Shown here in pieces: positions 10,354 through 18,680 of a stretch of DNA of 64,000 nt. Made by a program: the position numbers and the translations under genes. The stretch covers positions 186,001 through 250,000 of the forward strand of contig NZ_JANHDI010000001.1 in the NCBI RefSeq assembly GCF_024494595.1, read 5' to 3'. The notes beneath the pieces were generated by a model that had not been told where the DNA came from, made no database searches, and saw nothing but the letters and a program-made list of their open reading frames with translations. The stretch comes from Halobellus rarus. Its GTDB lineage: Archaea; Halobacteriota; Halobacteria; Halobacteriales; Haloferacaceae. The stretch's first letter is position 1, and each line of letters begins with the position of its first letter.

Positions 10354-10640
10354 TGAATGTGTCCTTCCTCGCGGAGTTGCTCGGCCTCCGAGTTCTCGTA
10401 GCGCCAGGTGATGTCGCCCTTCTCGTCCTGCCAGTCCCACGGTTCGACGAGGACGACGTCGTCCTCGCGGATCCAGATCCGCTTTTGCATCCGGCCGGGG
10501 ATCCGTGCGGTGCGCTCGACGCCGTCGGCACACCGGACCTTCACGCGATTCGCCCCCAGCATATCCGTGACGACGGCGAACACCTCGTCGTCGTCGGGCA
10601 TCCGGAGGTCGCGTCGGCCCCCGTTCTCGTCGTCGCTCAT
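10350..10640 (-). CDS. eif1A: Translation initiation factor eIF-1A (aIF-1A)
   Basis: A 96-residue OB-fold protein with an acidic N-terminus, then [20 protein letters not shown] and [20 protein letters not shown]. The [23 protein letters not shown] core is characteristic of archaeal eIF-1A. It binds the A-site of the small subunit and promotes scanning or initiation-complex assembly. It is the first gene of the eIF-1A, RIO1, KH-protein series; its stop overlaps the GTG of RIO1. Confidence 0.97.
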   Translation of the reverse strand: MSDDENGGRRDLRMPDDDEVFAVVTDMLGANRVKVRCADGVERTARIPGRMQKRIWIREDDVVLVEPWDWQDEKGDITWRYENSEAEQLREEGHIQ

Positions 10641-10793
10641 ACGCGGGCGTTCGTCGCGCCCCGGTTTAAACTCTACGAGAGAGGGCGTCTCCGCCGATGT
10701 GGACGCTTCCGCCCGGTCTCTCCAGAGCCACTGCGCTCCGACCGGCGGCACCCAGACGATAGCCTCATACGCCCGCCGTCGGTACCGACCGGT

Positions 10794-12101
10794 ATGGCTT
10801 CGGACACGCTTCTCGTCTCCGGCGGTCGGGCGTTGCGGCCGGACGCTACCGTCGTCGAGGCGGACGTCCTCGTCGATCGCGGCGACGGCCGAATCGTCGA
10901 AATCGGCCCAGACCTGATGACCGACCGCGACGCCGACGAGACGCTCGACGCTTCGGGTGGGATCGTGATGCCGGGATTGGTGAACGCGCACACGCACGCC
11001 GCGATGACGCTTCTCCGCGGCTACGCCGACGACAAGCCGCTCGACGCGTGGCTCCGCGAGGACATCTGGCCCGCGGAGGCCGAACTCACCGCCGAGGACG
11101 TCCGCGCCGGGACGGAACTCGGCCTCGTCGAGATGATCCGCTCGGGGACGACGACGTTCGCGGATATGTACTTCCACGTGCCCGAGGTGGTCGCGGCCGT
11201 CGACGAGGCGGGGATGCGCGCCCGTGTCGGCCACGGCGTCGTCACCGTCGGCAAGGACGACGAGTCGGCCCGCGCGGACGTCAGAGAGAGCCTCGACGTC
11301 GCCCGAGAGTACGACGGCGCGGCCGACGGTCGGGTCCGGACGGCAGTGATGCCGCACTCGCTGACGACGGTCGACGAACCCCTGCTCCGCGAGGCCGTCG
11401 CCGAGGCGCACGAGGACGGCATCCCGATCCACACGCACGCGAACGAGACGCGCGACGAGGTCGATCCGATCGTCGAGGAGCGCTCGGAGCGGCCGCTCTC
11501 GTACGCCGACGACGTCGGTCTCCTCTCGGACGCCGACTTCCTCGCCCACGGCGTCCACGTCGACGAGAGCGAGATCGAACTCTTGGCCGAGCGCGGGACG
11601 GCGGTCGTCCACTGCCCGGCGTCGAATATGAAACTCGCCTCGGGGATCGCGCCCGTTCAGGCCCTCCTCGACGCCGGTGTGACGGTCGCGCTCGGCACCG
11701 ACGGGGCGGCCTCGAACAACGACCTCGACCTCTTCGACGAACTCCGCGACGCCGCAATGCTCGGGAAAATCGGCGCCGACGACGCGTCCGCGGTTCCCGC
11801 CGAAGCGGCCGTGACGATGGCCACCGAAGGGGGCGCAGCGGCGCTGTCGCTACCGGGCGGTCGGGTGGAAGTCGGTGCCGCCGCGGACCTCGCGGTCGTC
11901 GACTTCGACGCGCCGCACCTCGCGCCGGCGCACGATCCGGTGAGCCACCTGGCGTACGCCGTCCGCGGCTCCGACGTCCGCCACACGGTCTGCGACGGGC
12001 GGGTTCTGATGCGGGATCGAGAGGTCCTGACGCTCGACGAGCGCGAGGTCGTCGAGACGGCACGGCAGCGCGCGGTCGACCTCGTCGCTCGCGCGGAGTG
12101 A
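10794..12101 (+). CDS. Amidohydrolase: SAH/MTA/5'-deoxyadenosine deaminase type
   Basis: A 435-residue metal-dependent hydrolase. Seen: [18 protein letters not shown] (HxH metal site, about residues 60-76), [13 protein letters not shown] (about 210), an HGVHV histidine near 240, [12 protein letters not shown], and [18 protein letters not shown] (catalytic aspartate, about 300). This is the pattern of the adenosine-type deaminases MtaD/DadD that act on S-adenosylhomocysteine, methylthioadenosine or 5'-deoxyadenosine. The location 1.4 kb from S-adenosylhomocysteine hydrolase fits recycling of SAM by-products. Exact substrate preference is inference. Confidence 0.88.
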   Translation: MASDTLLVSGGRALRPDATVVEADVLVDRGDGRIVEIGPDLMTDRDADETLDASGGIVMPGLVNAHTHAAMTLLRGYADDKPLDAWLREDIWPAEAELTAEDVRAGTELGLVEMIRSGTTTFADMYFHVPEVVAAVDEAGMRARVGHGVVTVGKDDESARADVRESLDVAREYDGAADGRVRTAVMPHSLTTVDEPLLREAVAEAHEDGIPIHTHANETRDEVDPIVEERSERPLSYADDVGLLSDADFLAHGVHVDESEIELLAERGTAVVHCPASNMKLASGIAPVQALLDAGVTVALGTDGAASNNDLDLFDELRDAAMLGKIGADDASAVPAEAAVTMATEGGAAALSLPGGRVEVGAAADLAVVDFDAPHLAPAHDPVSHLAYAVRGSDVRHTVCDGRVLMRDREVLTLDEREVVETARQRAVDLVARAE

Positions 12102-12103
12102 GG

Positions 12104-12637
12104 ATGCGCCGGCGCACGTACCTCGGACTGTGCGGAACCGCCACGGTGGGGCTTTCGGGTTGCGTGAGCGACACCGCCGGCGTCGACGACTCCGCGAGCG
12201 ACCCAACGCGGACAACTGCCTCGGTCCACGAGAACTACGCGACGACCGAGATCGAGGTTCGCACACCCGATGGCGACCCGCTCGGATCGGTCACGGCGGC
12301 GATCGCCGATACGCGAGAGCTCCGCTATCTCGGTCTCAGCGACACCGAATCTCTGCCGGAGAATCGCGGAATGCTGTTCGTGTACGACACCGTCGACGAC
12401 CGGACGTTCGTGATGCGGGAGATGGACTTCGGGATCGACATCGTCTACGTCGACGCCGACGGGACGATCACCCGAATCCACCACGCGCCCGAACCCGCTC
12501 CCGACGAGGACGGAGAGGCGCAGCGGTACCCCGGCCGCGGCCAGTACGTGCTCGAGGTCGGCTATCACTGGACGACCGATCGCGAGATCACCGAGGGTGA
12601 CCGGCTGGCGTTCACGCTGCCGGAGTCGTCCGCCTGA
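12104..12637 (+). CDS. DUF192-family lipoprotein
   Basis: A 177-residue exported protein. MRRRTYLGLCGTATVGLSGC gives a positively charged start, a short hydrophobic core and a lipobox-like LSGC, so the cysteine at residue 20 is probably lipid-modified; the RRRTYLG start may direct it to Tat. The DUF192 core follows: RELRYLGLSDTESLPENRGM, then FVMREMDFGIDIVYVD. The family has no firm function. It starts two bases after the stop of the deaminase gene, so co-transcription is likely. Confidence 0.85.
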   Translation: MRRRTYLGLCGTATVGLSGCVSDTAGVDDSASDPTRTTASVHENYATTEIEVRTPDGDPLGSVTAAIADTRELRYLGLSDTESLPENRGMLFVYDTVDDRTFVMREMDFGIDIVYVDADGTITRIHHAPEPAPDEDGEAQRYPGRGQYVLEVGYHWTTDREITEGDRLAFTLPESSA

Positions 12638-12658
12638 TCCGGAGCTTCGGCGCTCCGA

Positions 12659-12991
12659 TCACTCCGGTCGGACCTCGACGCCCTCGTCGGTGATCGACAC
12701 TGTCAGCGACTCGACGGCACGTTCGTACACGCTGGCGTGCCGGCCGTTCTCGGCGTCGACGCGGACCCGCTCTTCGAGCAGCCCCGCCTCGACGAGCTTG
12801 TGTGCCTCGCGGTAGACTGTCGACAGCGGGATCCCCGAGCGGTCGCGGAGCTCGCAGGCCGTTCCCGGCCGCCCTGCGGCCTGCAGTAGCTCGGCTCCGG
12901 AGTCGCTCGCCAGTAACGTCAGTGCCTCCGACCGCGGTAGTGGGCCCTCCCTCCCGTCTTCGCGGCTCGGATCGCTTTCGGGTGCGGACAT
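12659..12991 (-). CDS. Winged-helix (ArsR-like) transcriptional regulator
   Basis: A 110-residue protein. After a polar acidic N-terminus the winged-helix domain runs from about residue 20: SEALTLLASDSGAELLQAA, then GTACELRDRSGIPLSTVYRE as the recognition helix, and HKLVEAGLLEERVRVD leading into the wing. Haloarchaea carry many such single-domain regulators. There is no metal-binding cysteine cluster. The target cannot be named; it is convergent with the DUF192 gene and faces the long intergenic region upstream of ahcY. Confidence 0.82.
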   Translation of the reverse strand: MSAPESDPSREDGREGPLPRSEALTLLASDSGAELLQAAGRPGTACELRDRSGIPLSTVYREAHKLVEAGLLEERVRVDAENGRHASVYERAVESLTVSITDEGVEVRPE

Positions 12992-13373
12992 CTCCGACGG
13001 GCGTACGTTCGGAGGGAGTACTCAAACGTTTACCGGAGGTCGAATCACAACCCGCCGTAACCGTTCTAGTGCTGGCGCAGAGGCTGTCCGTTGCGCTTGG
13101 GGCGAACAGTCGGCACCCGCTCTCGCTGACGACCCGCTCCTCCTCGACCGGTGGTCCCCTCGCTGTCCCGCGTCGACGTGCCGAGCAATCGCGACCCGAC
13201 GCGGGGCGAATCCTACGTCACACCGGTCGTGGTCCCGTGTTCGCATATAAACTTACAGCAGTCTGTCGACGCGAGGCAGTGGTCGTGCCGTTCCCGTATC
13301 GCGGTGCCGGACGATTCAGTGGTGGGTCGGGTCACGCGGAGGTACGACTCGCGTGGTTGTTCTAGCAGTTGTA

Positions 13374-13403
13374 CCGCGAGGCTCGCGAACGCGAGCCGAG
13401 CGG
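13374..13403 (+). repeat. Hairpin followed by T-run upstream of ahcY
   Basis: CCGCGAGGCTCGC and GCGAGCCGAGCGG form an inverted repeat around a GAAC loop (two mismatches in 13), followed by five T. This resembles an intrinsic terminator and could end a transcript begun at the orphan TATA element near 13250. Confidence 0.5.
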
Positions 13404-13419
13404 CATTTTTCCCTCTAGG

Positions 13420-13480
13420 TTTTTGCGTGGCGGGTTCCCGCAGCGAACGCAGTGAGCGAGGAAACCCGCCACGCCAAAAA
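13420..13480. repeat. Large inverted repeat with 18-20 bp arms
   Basis: The left arm, 13420-13438, reads TTTTTGCGTGGCGGGTTCC. The right arm, 13460-13480, is its complement with one extra A and one extra C. The 21-base loop has the internal motif GAACGCAGTGAGCG. It lies 45 bases before ahcY and may be a dispersed palindromic element or a strong transcript structure. Confidence 0.7.
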
Positions 13481-13524
13481 GGTAGGTCGGTAGCGTTTTG
13501 GCCCGCCTGCCGTAACCGGGAGGT

Positions 13525-14808
13525 ATGAGTACGTATCCACCGATCGGCGAGCAACTCGACGACCTCGAGGCCGCTCGCACCGAGGGACGCCGGAAGATGG
13601 ACTGGGCGCTGCAACACATGCCCATCCTGCGGGAACTCCGCGAGCAGTTCGAGGCCGAGAAACCGCTCGAAGGGCAGACACTCGGGATGGCGATGCACGT
13701 CGAGGCGAAGACGGCGAACCTCGTCGAACTGCTCGCCCTCGGCGGCGCGGAGGTCGCGATCACGGGCTGTAACCCCCTCTCGACGCACGACGACGTGAGC
13801 GCGGCGCTCGACGCCAACGACGACATCACCTCCTACGCGAAGCGCGGCGTCGGCGACGACGACTACTACGCCGCCATCGAGGCCGTCGTCTCCCACGACC
13901 CGACGATCACCGTCGACGACGGGATGGATATGGTGTACGCCATCCACGAGGACTACCCCGAACTCATCGACACCATCGTCGGCGGGGCCGAGGAGACGAC
14001 GACCGGCGTCCACCGCCTGCGTGCGATGGACGAGGACGGCGAACTGAAGTACCCGGTCTTCGCCGTCAACGACACCCCGATGAAGCGCCTGTTCGACAAC
14101 GTCCACGGGACCGGCGAGTCCTCGCTGGCGACCATCGCGATGACGACGAACCTCTCGTACGCGGGCAAGAACGTCGTCGTCGGTGGCTACGGCTACTGCG
14201 GGAAGGGCGTCGCGAAGAAGGCCGCCGGCCAGAACGCGAACGTGATCGTCACGGAGGTCGAACCCCGCCGCGCGCTCGAAGCCCATATGGAGGGTTACGA
14301 CGTGATGCCGATGAACGAGGCCGCCGAGGTCGGCGACGTCTTCGTCACGACGACGGGCAACCGCGACGTCATCACCCGCGAGGACTTCGAGGTGATGCCG
14401 GACGGGGCCCTGCTCGCGAACGCCGGCCACTTCGACATCGAGATCGACCTGGACGCGCTCTCGGATCTCGCGGTCGACGAGTACGAGGCGCGCGACGGCG
14501 TCCGCGCCTACGAGATGGCCGACGGCCGCCGGCTCAACGTCCTCGCGGAGGGCCGCCTCGTCAACCTCGCCTCGCCCATCGCGCTGGGTCATCCCGTGGA
14601 AGTGATGGACCAGTCCTTCGGGATCCAGGCTGTCTGCGTGCGCGAACTCGTCGAGCACGGCGACGAGTACGGCCCCGGCGTCCACGACGTCCCCGACGAA
14701 CTGGATCGCGAGGTCGCAGAGATCAAACTCGACGCCGAGGGCGTCGAGATCGACTCGCTCAGCGACGCCCAGGCCGAGTATATGGACAGCTGGAGCCACG
14801 GAACGTAA
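13525..14808 (+). CDS. ahcY: Adenosylhomocysteinase (S-adenosylhomocysteine hydrolase)
   Basis: A 427-residue protein that reversibly hydrolyses S-adenosylhomocysteine to adenosine and homocysteine, keeping methylation reactions going. Seen: GMAMHVEAKTANLVELLALG (substrate region), VDDGMDMVYAIHE, GGAEETTTGVHRL, VNDTPMKRLFDNVHGTGESS, the NAD-binding GGYGYCGKGVAKKAA (about residues 220-234) and the C-terminal NLASPIALGHPVEVMDQSFG. The length matches archaeal enzymes, which lack some eukaryotic insertions. The start is the ATG at 13525 after a GGGAGG element. Confidence 0.97.
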   Translation: MSTYPPIGEQLDDLEAARTEGRRKMDWALQHMPILRELREQFEAEKPLEGQTLGMAMHVEAKTANLVELLALGGAEVAITGCNPLSTHDDVSAALDANDDITSYAKRGVGDDDYYAAIEAVVSHDPTITVDDGMDMVYAIHEDYPELIDTIVGGAEETTTGVHRLRAMDEDGELKYPVFAVNDTPMKRLFDNVHGTGESSLATIAMTTNLSYAGKNVVVGGYGYCGKGVAKKAAGQNANVIVTEVEPRRALEAHMEGYDVMPMNEAAEVGDVFVTTTGNRDVITREDFEVMPDGALLANAGHFDIEIDLDALSDLAVDEYEARDGVRAYEMADGRRLNVLAEGRLVNLASPIALGHPVEVMDQSFGIQAVCVRELVEHGDEYGPGVHDVPDELDREVAEIKLDAEGVEIDSLSDAQAEYMDSWSHGT

Positions 14809-14853
14809 CCTCGGCGTTCGACCGCGTCCGGTTTCGGCCGTGACCGCGATCGG

Positions 14854-15279
14854 CTACTGGCCCCACGTCCACTTCGCGTCGAGGACGTACCGATAGATCC
14901 CGCTCACGAAGATCGCCACGGCGTTGGCCGCGAGATACAGGAGTGCCGCCGACTCGACGAGCAGATACAGCACCGCGAGCTGGATCGGGATCGCCGTCCC
15001 GCGGACGACGTTCGTCTTGAGTAGGCCGTAGAGGAACTCGACGGTCCCGGTGTTCTGCGTGGCCTCGAACGTCCAGGCGTTGTTGAGGACGTACGAGAGC
15101 ACGATCGTGATCTCGATCGAGAAGAGCGCACCCAGGAGGTAGAACAGTCCCGCGACGTCGACGAACAGCCACAAGAGTACCATCTGGATCCCGGCGGTGA
15201 CCGCGCCCACGATGACAAACCGACGCAACTGAAGCGCGAGCGGGCCGCTATGGAGGTTGCGAAGGAAACTCCGGAGCAT
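14854..15279 (-). CDS. GtrA-family membrane protein
   Basis: A 141-residue protein with four hydrophobic helices. Characteristic GtrA features are RRFVIVGAVTAGIQMVLLWL at the start, YVLNNAWTFEATQ in the middle (F-x-x-N-x-x-W-x-F signature) and DAKWTWGQ at the end. GtrA proteins are thought to help translocate lipid-linked sugars in polysaccharide or glycolipid synthesis. Its ATG comes one base after the stop of the sulfatase-like gene, so the two are an operon and may work together in envelope modification. Confidence 0.9.
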   Translation of the reverse strand: MLRSFLRNLHSGPLALQLRRFVIVGAVTAGIQMVLLWLFVDVAGLFYLLGALFSIEITIVLSYVLNNAWTFEATQNTGTVEFLYGLLKTNVVRGTAIPIQLAVLYLLVESAALLYLAANAVAIFVSGIYRYVLDAKWTWGQ

Positions 15280-15280
15280 C

Positions 15281-16714
15281 TTATCTGTAGCCCAGCGCTT
15301 CCAGCCGCGCGCCGAGGTCCTCGTCGACGTCCCCCGCCGTCGCCGCGGCGTCGCCCCGCTCTCGGAGCAGTTCCGCGTGCGCGTCGACGATCGGCCGGAA
15401 GCGCTCGACGACCGCCCGCGCGTCGCCCTCGGCCTCGTCGGAACGGTCGTCCTGTTGGGTCGGGTCGTCGGGGCGGTAGTACACCTCTTCGGTCTCCGTG
15501 TCGACGTTCCGGATGTACGTCCAGTCGCGGTCGCGGACGCTCACCAGCAGGTCCCCGTCGTCGAGCGACCGCGGGATCGGCTGGGCGGTCACGTCGTCGC
15601 CGCGAACGGTGACAGAGACCACCGGTTCGTCGGCCGGCTCGTCGCCGTCGAGGACGGTCGACGCCAGCGAGTCGCCGGTCCACTCGCCGGGGGCGTCGAT
15701 CCCGAGCAGGTCGGTCACCGTCGGCGGGATGGCGTCGAGTCCGACCTGCTGTTCGACCCGTCGTCCCTCCGCGCCCGGGACGTCGACGACGAACGGCACG
15801 TTGATCAGTTCGTCGTACAGCTTCGGGTAGTGCGCGAGGTGCCCGTGCTCCTGGAACTCCTCGCCGTGGTCACCCGCCAGGACGACCGCCGTCTCGTCGT
15901 CGAGGCCGTTGGCTGCGAGTTCGTCCAGCAGTCGGCCGATACTGGCGTCGACCTGTCTGGCGGCCGCCTGGTACAGCGTGCGAAGCTCGTTGAGTGTCCG
16001 CTCGTCGACCTCCCAGCCGAGACCGGTCCGCGTGTGCGCGTGGAGCATCCGATGGGTGCCCAAGATCCCGTCTGAGACCTCGCGGATGTAGCGCGGCGCG
16101 GGCACGTACGGCGTGTGGGTGTCCATATAGTGCACCCAGAGGAAGAACGGCCCGTCGGCCTCTTCGAGGAACTCGGTCGCGGCGTGTTCGACGTCGAACA
16201 TCCGCGAGGTGTCCAGAAACGGTCGGTCGTCGGTGTTGCCGGCGAGCCGCGATCGGATCCGGCGGACGGGCGACGCGGCCAACTGGAGCCACGCCTCGAT
16301 CGTGGGATGCGTCGCGAGATATCGGCTGTAGATGCTCGATCCGACGCTCGCGACGAACGGCTCGAACTCGTCGAAGCCGTCGTCGTATCCCCAGTGAGAG
16401 GTGAGAAAGCCGTTCGCGGCGTTGAACCCGCCGGTCGCGACGCCCGAATCCGAGACCGTCCGGGCGAGCGTCGGCACGTTCTCGACGCCGATCTCGCCGG
16501 AGTCTGCGAACACCGGCCGCGATGCCAACATCGAGGGAAACGAAAACGGCGTCCAGTTGCCGGTCGCGAACGCCCGCTCGAACACCGTCCCGCGGTCGGC
16601 GAGGTCGTCCATTACTGGCGTGTGTCGGCTCCGGTCGTACGCACCGATGGCGTCGGCTCTGAGCGAGTCGACGGTGACGAGAACGACGTTCGAGACGGGT
16701 GTATCTGTGTTCAT
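15281..16714 (-). CDS. Sulfatase-superfamily hydrolase/transferase
   Basis: A 477-residue member of the alkaline phosphatase/sulfatase superfamily. Metal ligands seen: [18 protein letters not shown] (D16), [14 protein letters not shown] (the D-H pair, about residue 270) and the lysine/histidine region [10 protein letters not shown]. The nucleophile segment is [15 protein letters not shown]: there is no Cys-x-Pro-x-Arg, so no formylglycine cysteine. A Thr or Ser must serve, as in phosphotransferase-type members. No signal peptide is visible, so it may act on the cytoplasmic face. I start at the ATG ending at 16714; a GTG ending at 16753 is an alternative. Confidence 0.88.
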   Translation of the reverse strand: MNTDTPVSNVVLVTVDSLRADAIGAYDRSRHTPVMDDLADRGTVFERAFATGNWTPFSFPSMLASRPVFADSGEIGVENVPTLARTVSDSGVATGGFNAANGFLTSHWGYDDGFDEFEPFVASVGSSIYSRYLATHPTIEAWLQLAASPVRRIRSRLAGNTDDRPFLDTSRMFDVEHAATEFLEEADGPFFLWVHYMDTHTPYVPAPRYIREVSDGILGTHRMLHAHTRTGLGWEVDERTLNELRTLYQAAARQVDASIGRLLDELAANGLDDETAVVLAGDHGEEFQEHGHLAHYPKLYDELINVPFVVDVPGAEGRRVEQQVGLDAIPPTVTDLLGIDAPGEWTGDSLASTVLDGDEPADEPVVSVTVRGDDVTAQPIPRSLDDGDLLVSVRDRDWTYIRNVDTETEEVYYRPDDPTQQDDRSDEAEGDARAVVERFRPIVDAHAELLRERGDAAATAGDVDEDLGARLEALGYR

Positions 16715-16785
16715 GTGTGTGCGAACTCGTTCGACGAGGGCACATCCACCCACGGAACGACGTATTACCCGAATGATGGCATTTT

Positions 16786-16801
16786 AGACATATATACCCG
16801 C
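16786..16801 (-). promoter_or_regulatory. TATA box for the sulfatase/GtrA operon
   Basis: On the minus strand, CGGGTATATATGTCTAAA is a strong archaeal TATA element. Initiation would be near 16765, giving a leader of about 50 bases to the ATG, or about 12 to the upstream GTG. Confidence 0.55.
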
Positions 16802-16930
16802 GGATTTGTTTCAATCGGCCTGATCGACCGGTCTCGGCGGGTCAAGGCGCCATTTGCGCCGTTTCGCGGTCTCGTATTCAGGCCTCGTCTCACTCGGTGT
16901 CGGCGTCGCGCGATCGTTCGGGCGTGGGCT

Positions 16931-16970
16931 TGGAAACGCTACTGTGATCTCGGAAGCGCTACTGTAATCA
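16931..16970. repeat. Two tandem 20-bp direct repeats upstream of hjc
   Basis: TGGAAACGCTACTGTGATCT is followed directly by CGGAAGCGCTACTGTAATCA, 16 of 20 identical, ending 23 bases before the hjc start. Two helical turns of spacing suggest side-by-side binding of a regulator, or a BRE/TATA duplication. Confidence 0.6.
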
Positions 16971-16993
16971 GTCGTAAACGCCACCGTCCGCGT

Positions 16994-17431
16994 ATGTCCT
17001 CGAATCGGAAGGGCGACCGCCGCGAGCGCGAACTGGTCAACCGCCTCGACGAGGCCGGGTTCGCCGTGATGCGTGCGCCCGCCTCCGGATCGGCGACCGA
17101 GCGGGAACTCCCGGACGTGCTCGCCGGCGACGGCGACGTCTTCTACGCCATCGAGGCGAAATCCAGTTCCGGCCGACCGATCTACCTCTCCGGCGAGGAG
17201 GTCGAGGCCCTGATCTACTTCGCGCAGAACTTCGGCGCGAAGGCGCGGATCGGCGTGCGCTTCGACCGCGAGGAGTGGTTCTTCTTCCACCCGGGCGACC
17301 TCCACGTGACCGACGGCGGCAACTACCGAGTCAAAAAGGAGACCGCGCTCGCGGAGGGCGAGGGCTTCGACTCGTTCGTCGGCGGCCCCGCGCAGTCACG
17401 GCTGACCGACGTCGACGAGGGTGTCGAGTAG
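16994..17431 (+). CDS. hjc: Holliday junction resolvase Hjc
   Basis: A 145-residue archaeal structure-specific endonuclease that cuts four-way recombination junctions. Seen: [20 protein letters not shown] (conserved E and R of the first motif), [26 protein letters not shown] (the catalytic D of the PD-ExK fold), and [20 protein letters not shown] (E-x-K). The length is normal. The 3' end overlaps the convergent SWIM-domain gene by 36 bases. Confidence 0.95.
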   Translation: MSSNRKGDRRERELVNRLDEAGFAVMRAPASGSATERELPDVLAGDGDVFYAIEAKSSSGRPIYLSGEEVEALIYFAQNFGAKARIGVRFDREEWFFFHPGDLHVTDGGNYRVKKETALAEGEGFDSFVGGPAQSRLTDVDEGVE

Positions 17432-18253
17432 GGGCGGCGGGCTGTCGTCGACGGTATTTCCCCCGCCGTCTTCGACCCCGACGCTGCCGCACCGCACTCC
17501 GGGCGCCCCGCCCCCATCGAGGTGCTGCAGTCGCGAGGCGGGGAACAGATAGCGCCGTTCCGCCTCCGTGTCGGCCGGGAGCGACGCCACGTAGACCGCC
17601 GCGAACACCGGCTCCTGCCCGCCGTAGGCGGCGTTCGTCTCGTACGTCGAGACGAGACGCCCCTCGTCGGTCCGCGTCTCGTCCGCCCGCTCGCCGACCG
17701 ACTCGACGACCACGAGGAGCGTTCCGGTCTCTCGATCCCGGACGATATCGCCCGTCGCGTGATCGTGCCGGTCACAGAGCGCCGGACTCCCGTCGTCGAT
17801 CGGTCCGAAGGTCCGGCCGCCGCAGACGGCGCAGACGCGCTCGCGCTCGTTCGGTCCGGGGACGACCCCCGCCTCGATTTCGAGGCTCACGCGGCGGATG
17901 TGCTTGCAGCGAGCGCCGCGGATCGCGTTGTCCGGACATGTGCAGGTCGTCCGCCCGGCGGCGACGACGTAGGTCCCGCCGTCGCTCTCGACGACGTAGC
18001 GGCCGTCTCGCAGCGGTCTGACTGTCATCGGTTCGGCCCGTGCGCGGTACGCGCGGCCCTCGTATCCGTCGGCGGGAAACGTCCCGCCGGTCGGGAACGC
18101 CCGGTTATCCGGGTTGAAGGCGGTCGATCCCCGGGGACCGCCGGCGGCCGCTTCTCCGGACCGGCGGCCGTCAGCGTCGCGCGGCCGGCCGGGACCCGTT
18201 TCTCTCGACGCGGTCGGTTTTCCTGACGCGGTTGGTTTTCTGGTGTGCGTCAT
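17396..18253 (-). CDS. SWIM zinc-finger domain protein
   Basis: A 285-residue protein. The central part has the SWIM pattern C-x-C...C-x-[21 protein letters not shown] at about residues 103-122, preceded by [18 protein letters not shown] second cysteine/histidine cluster, [12 protein letters not shown]...ALCDRHDH (about 140-165), adds a probable zinc knuckle. The N-terminus is a repetitive basic linker ([13 protein letters not shown]). SWIM domains bind DNA, RNA or protein, often in recombination mediators such as Shu2-like proteins. The convergent 36-base overlap with hjc is notable, but a joint role is only inference. Confidence 0.85.
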   Translation of the reverse strand: MTHTRKPTASGKPTASRETGPGRPRDADGRRSGEAAAGGPRGSTAFNPDNRAFPTGGTFPADGYEGRAYRARAEPMTVRPLRDGRYVVESDGGTYVVAAGRTTCTCPDNAIRGARCKHIRRVSLEIEAGVVPGPNERERVCAVCGGRTFGPIDDGSPALCDRHDHATGDIVRDRETGTLLVVVESVGERADETRTDEGRLVSTYETNAAYGGQEPVFAAVYVASLPADTEAERRYLFPASRLQHLDGGGAPGVRCGSVGVEDGGGNTVDDSPPPLLDTLVDVGQP

Positions 18254-18411
18254 CGGTGAATCTCCCGAGAGTGCGGTTCCGTCGCCGGCGAGCCGCGCTC
18301 TCGTTACATACGAGTACGCGCTCGACGAACCTAAACCCTCGTTTCAGGTGGAGTTCGGCGGCGTCGCGTCGCATCGAAGCCCTTTTAGAATGTCCTCCGG
18401 AAGGCAGCGGT

Positions 18412-18606
18412 ATGGATATCGACGCGGCGATGCGCCGGAAGATCGTGGTCTCTATCGTCTCTGTCGGTGCGTTCTTCGCCCTCTTCGTCGGCATCGGTGC
18501 CACGTTCGGCCCCGATCTCGGCGAGACCGGCGGCCTCGCGCTCGTCGGTGCGATCGCGCTGTTCGTCCTCGTGATGGCCGGCGTCGGCGTGATTCTGCAG
18601 GATTGA
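18412..18606 (+). CDS. Small two-helix membrane protein
   Basis: A 64-residue protein starting at the ATG at 18412 (MDIDAAMRRKIVVSIVSVGA). Two hydrophobic helices span about residues 10-30 and 40-60, separated by GPDLGETGG. A TTTTAGAA TATA-like element at 18383-18390 lies about 26 bases upstream. It resembles short haloarchaeal membrane DUFs; no function is recognised. Confidence 0.7.
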   Translation: MDIDAAMRRKIVVSIVSVGAFFALFVGIGATFGPDLGETGGLALVGAIALFVLVMAGVGVILQD

Positions 18607-18680
18607 GCCCCTCGGTGTCTCTCTCCGCTCTGTTATTGGCGTCTGCGACCACCTCTGACGTTCCCGAGCGTTGTCGATCG

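Larger units (their letters stand above)
12992..13524. other. Long intergenic region before ahcY
   Basis: About 530 bases without a convincing gene; the open frames here have unusual composition and no start signals. It contains a TATA-like GCATATAAACTT at 13244-13255 that drives no obvious gene, and two hairpins close to ahcY (13374-13403 and 13420-13480). It could hold a small RNA or a structured leader. Confidence 0.5.

Noticed and set aside
9418-10533. Extended 371-residue RIO1 reading
   Set aside because: The extra 60 N-terminal residues lie wholly within the eIF-1A gene; the GTG overlapping the eIF-1A stop is the sensible start.
13151-13528. 125-residue plus-strand frame before ahcY
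   Set aside because: Composition is Ser/Arg/Cys-rich and unlike acidic neighbours, with no start signal, and it spans the two hairpins.
13213-14799. Long minus-strand open frame opposite ahcY
   Set aside because: Antisense shadow created by GC-rich codon bias; the sense strand encodes SAH hydrolase with all motifs.
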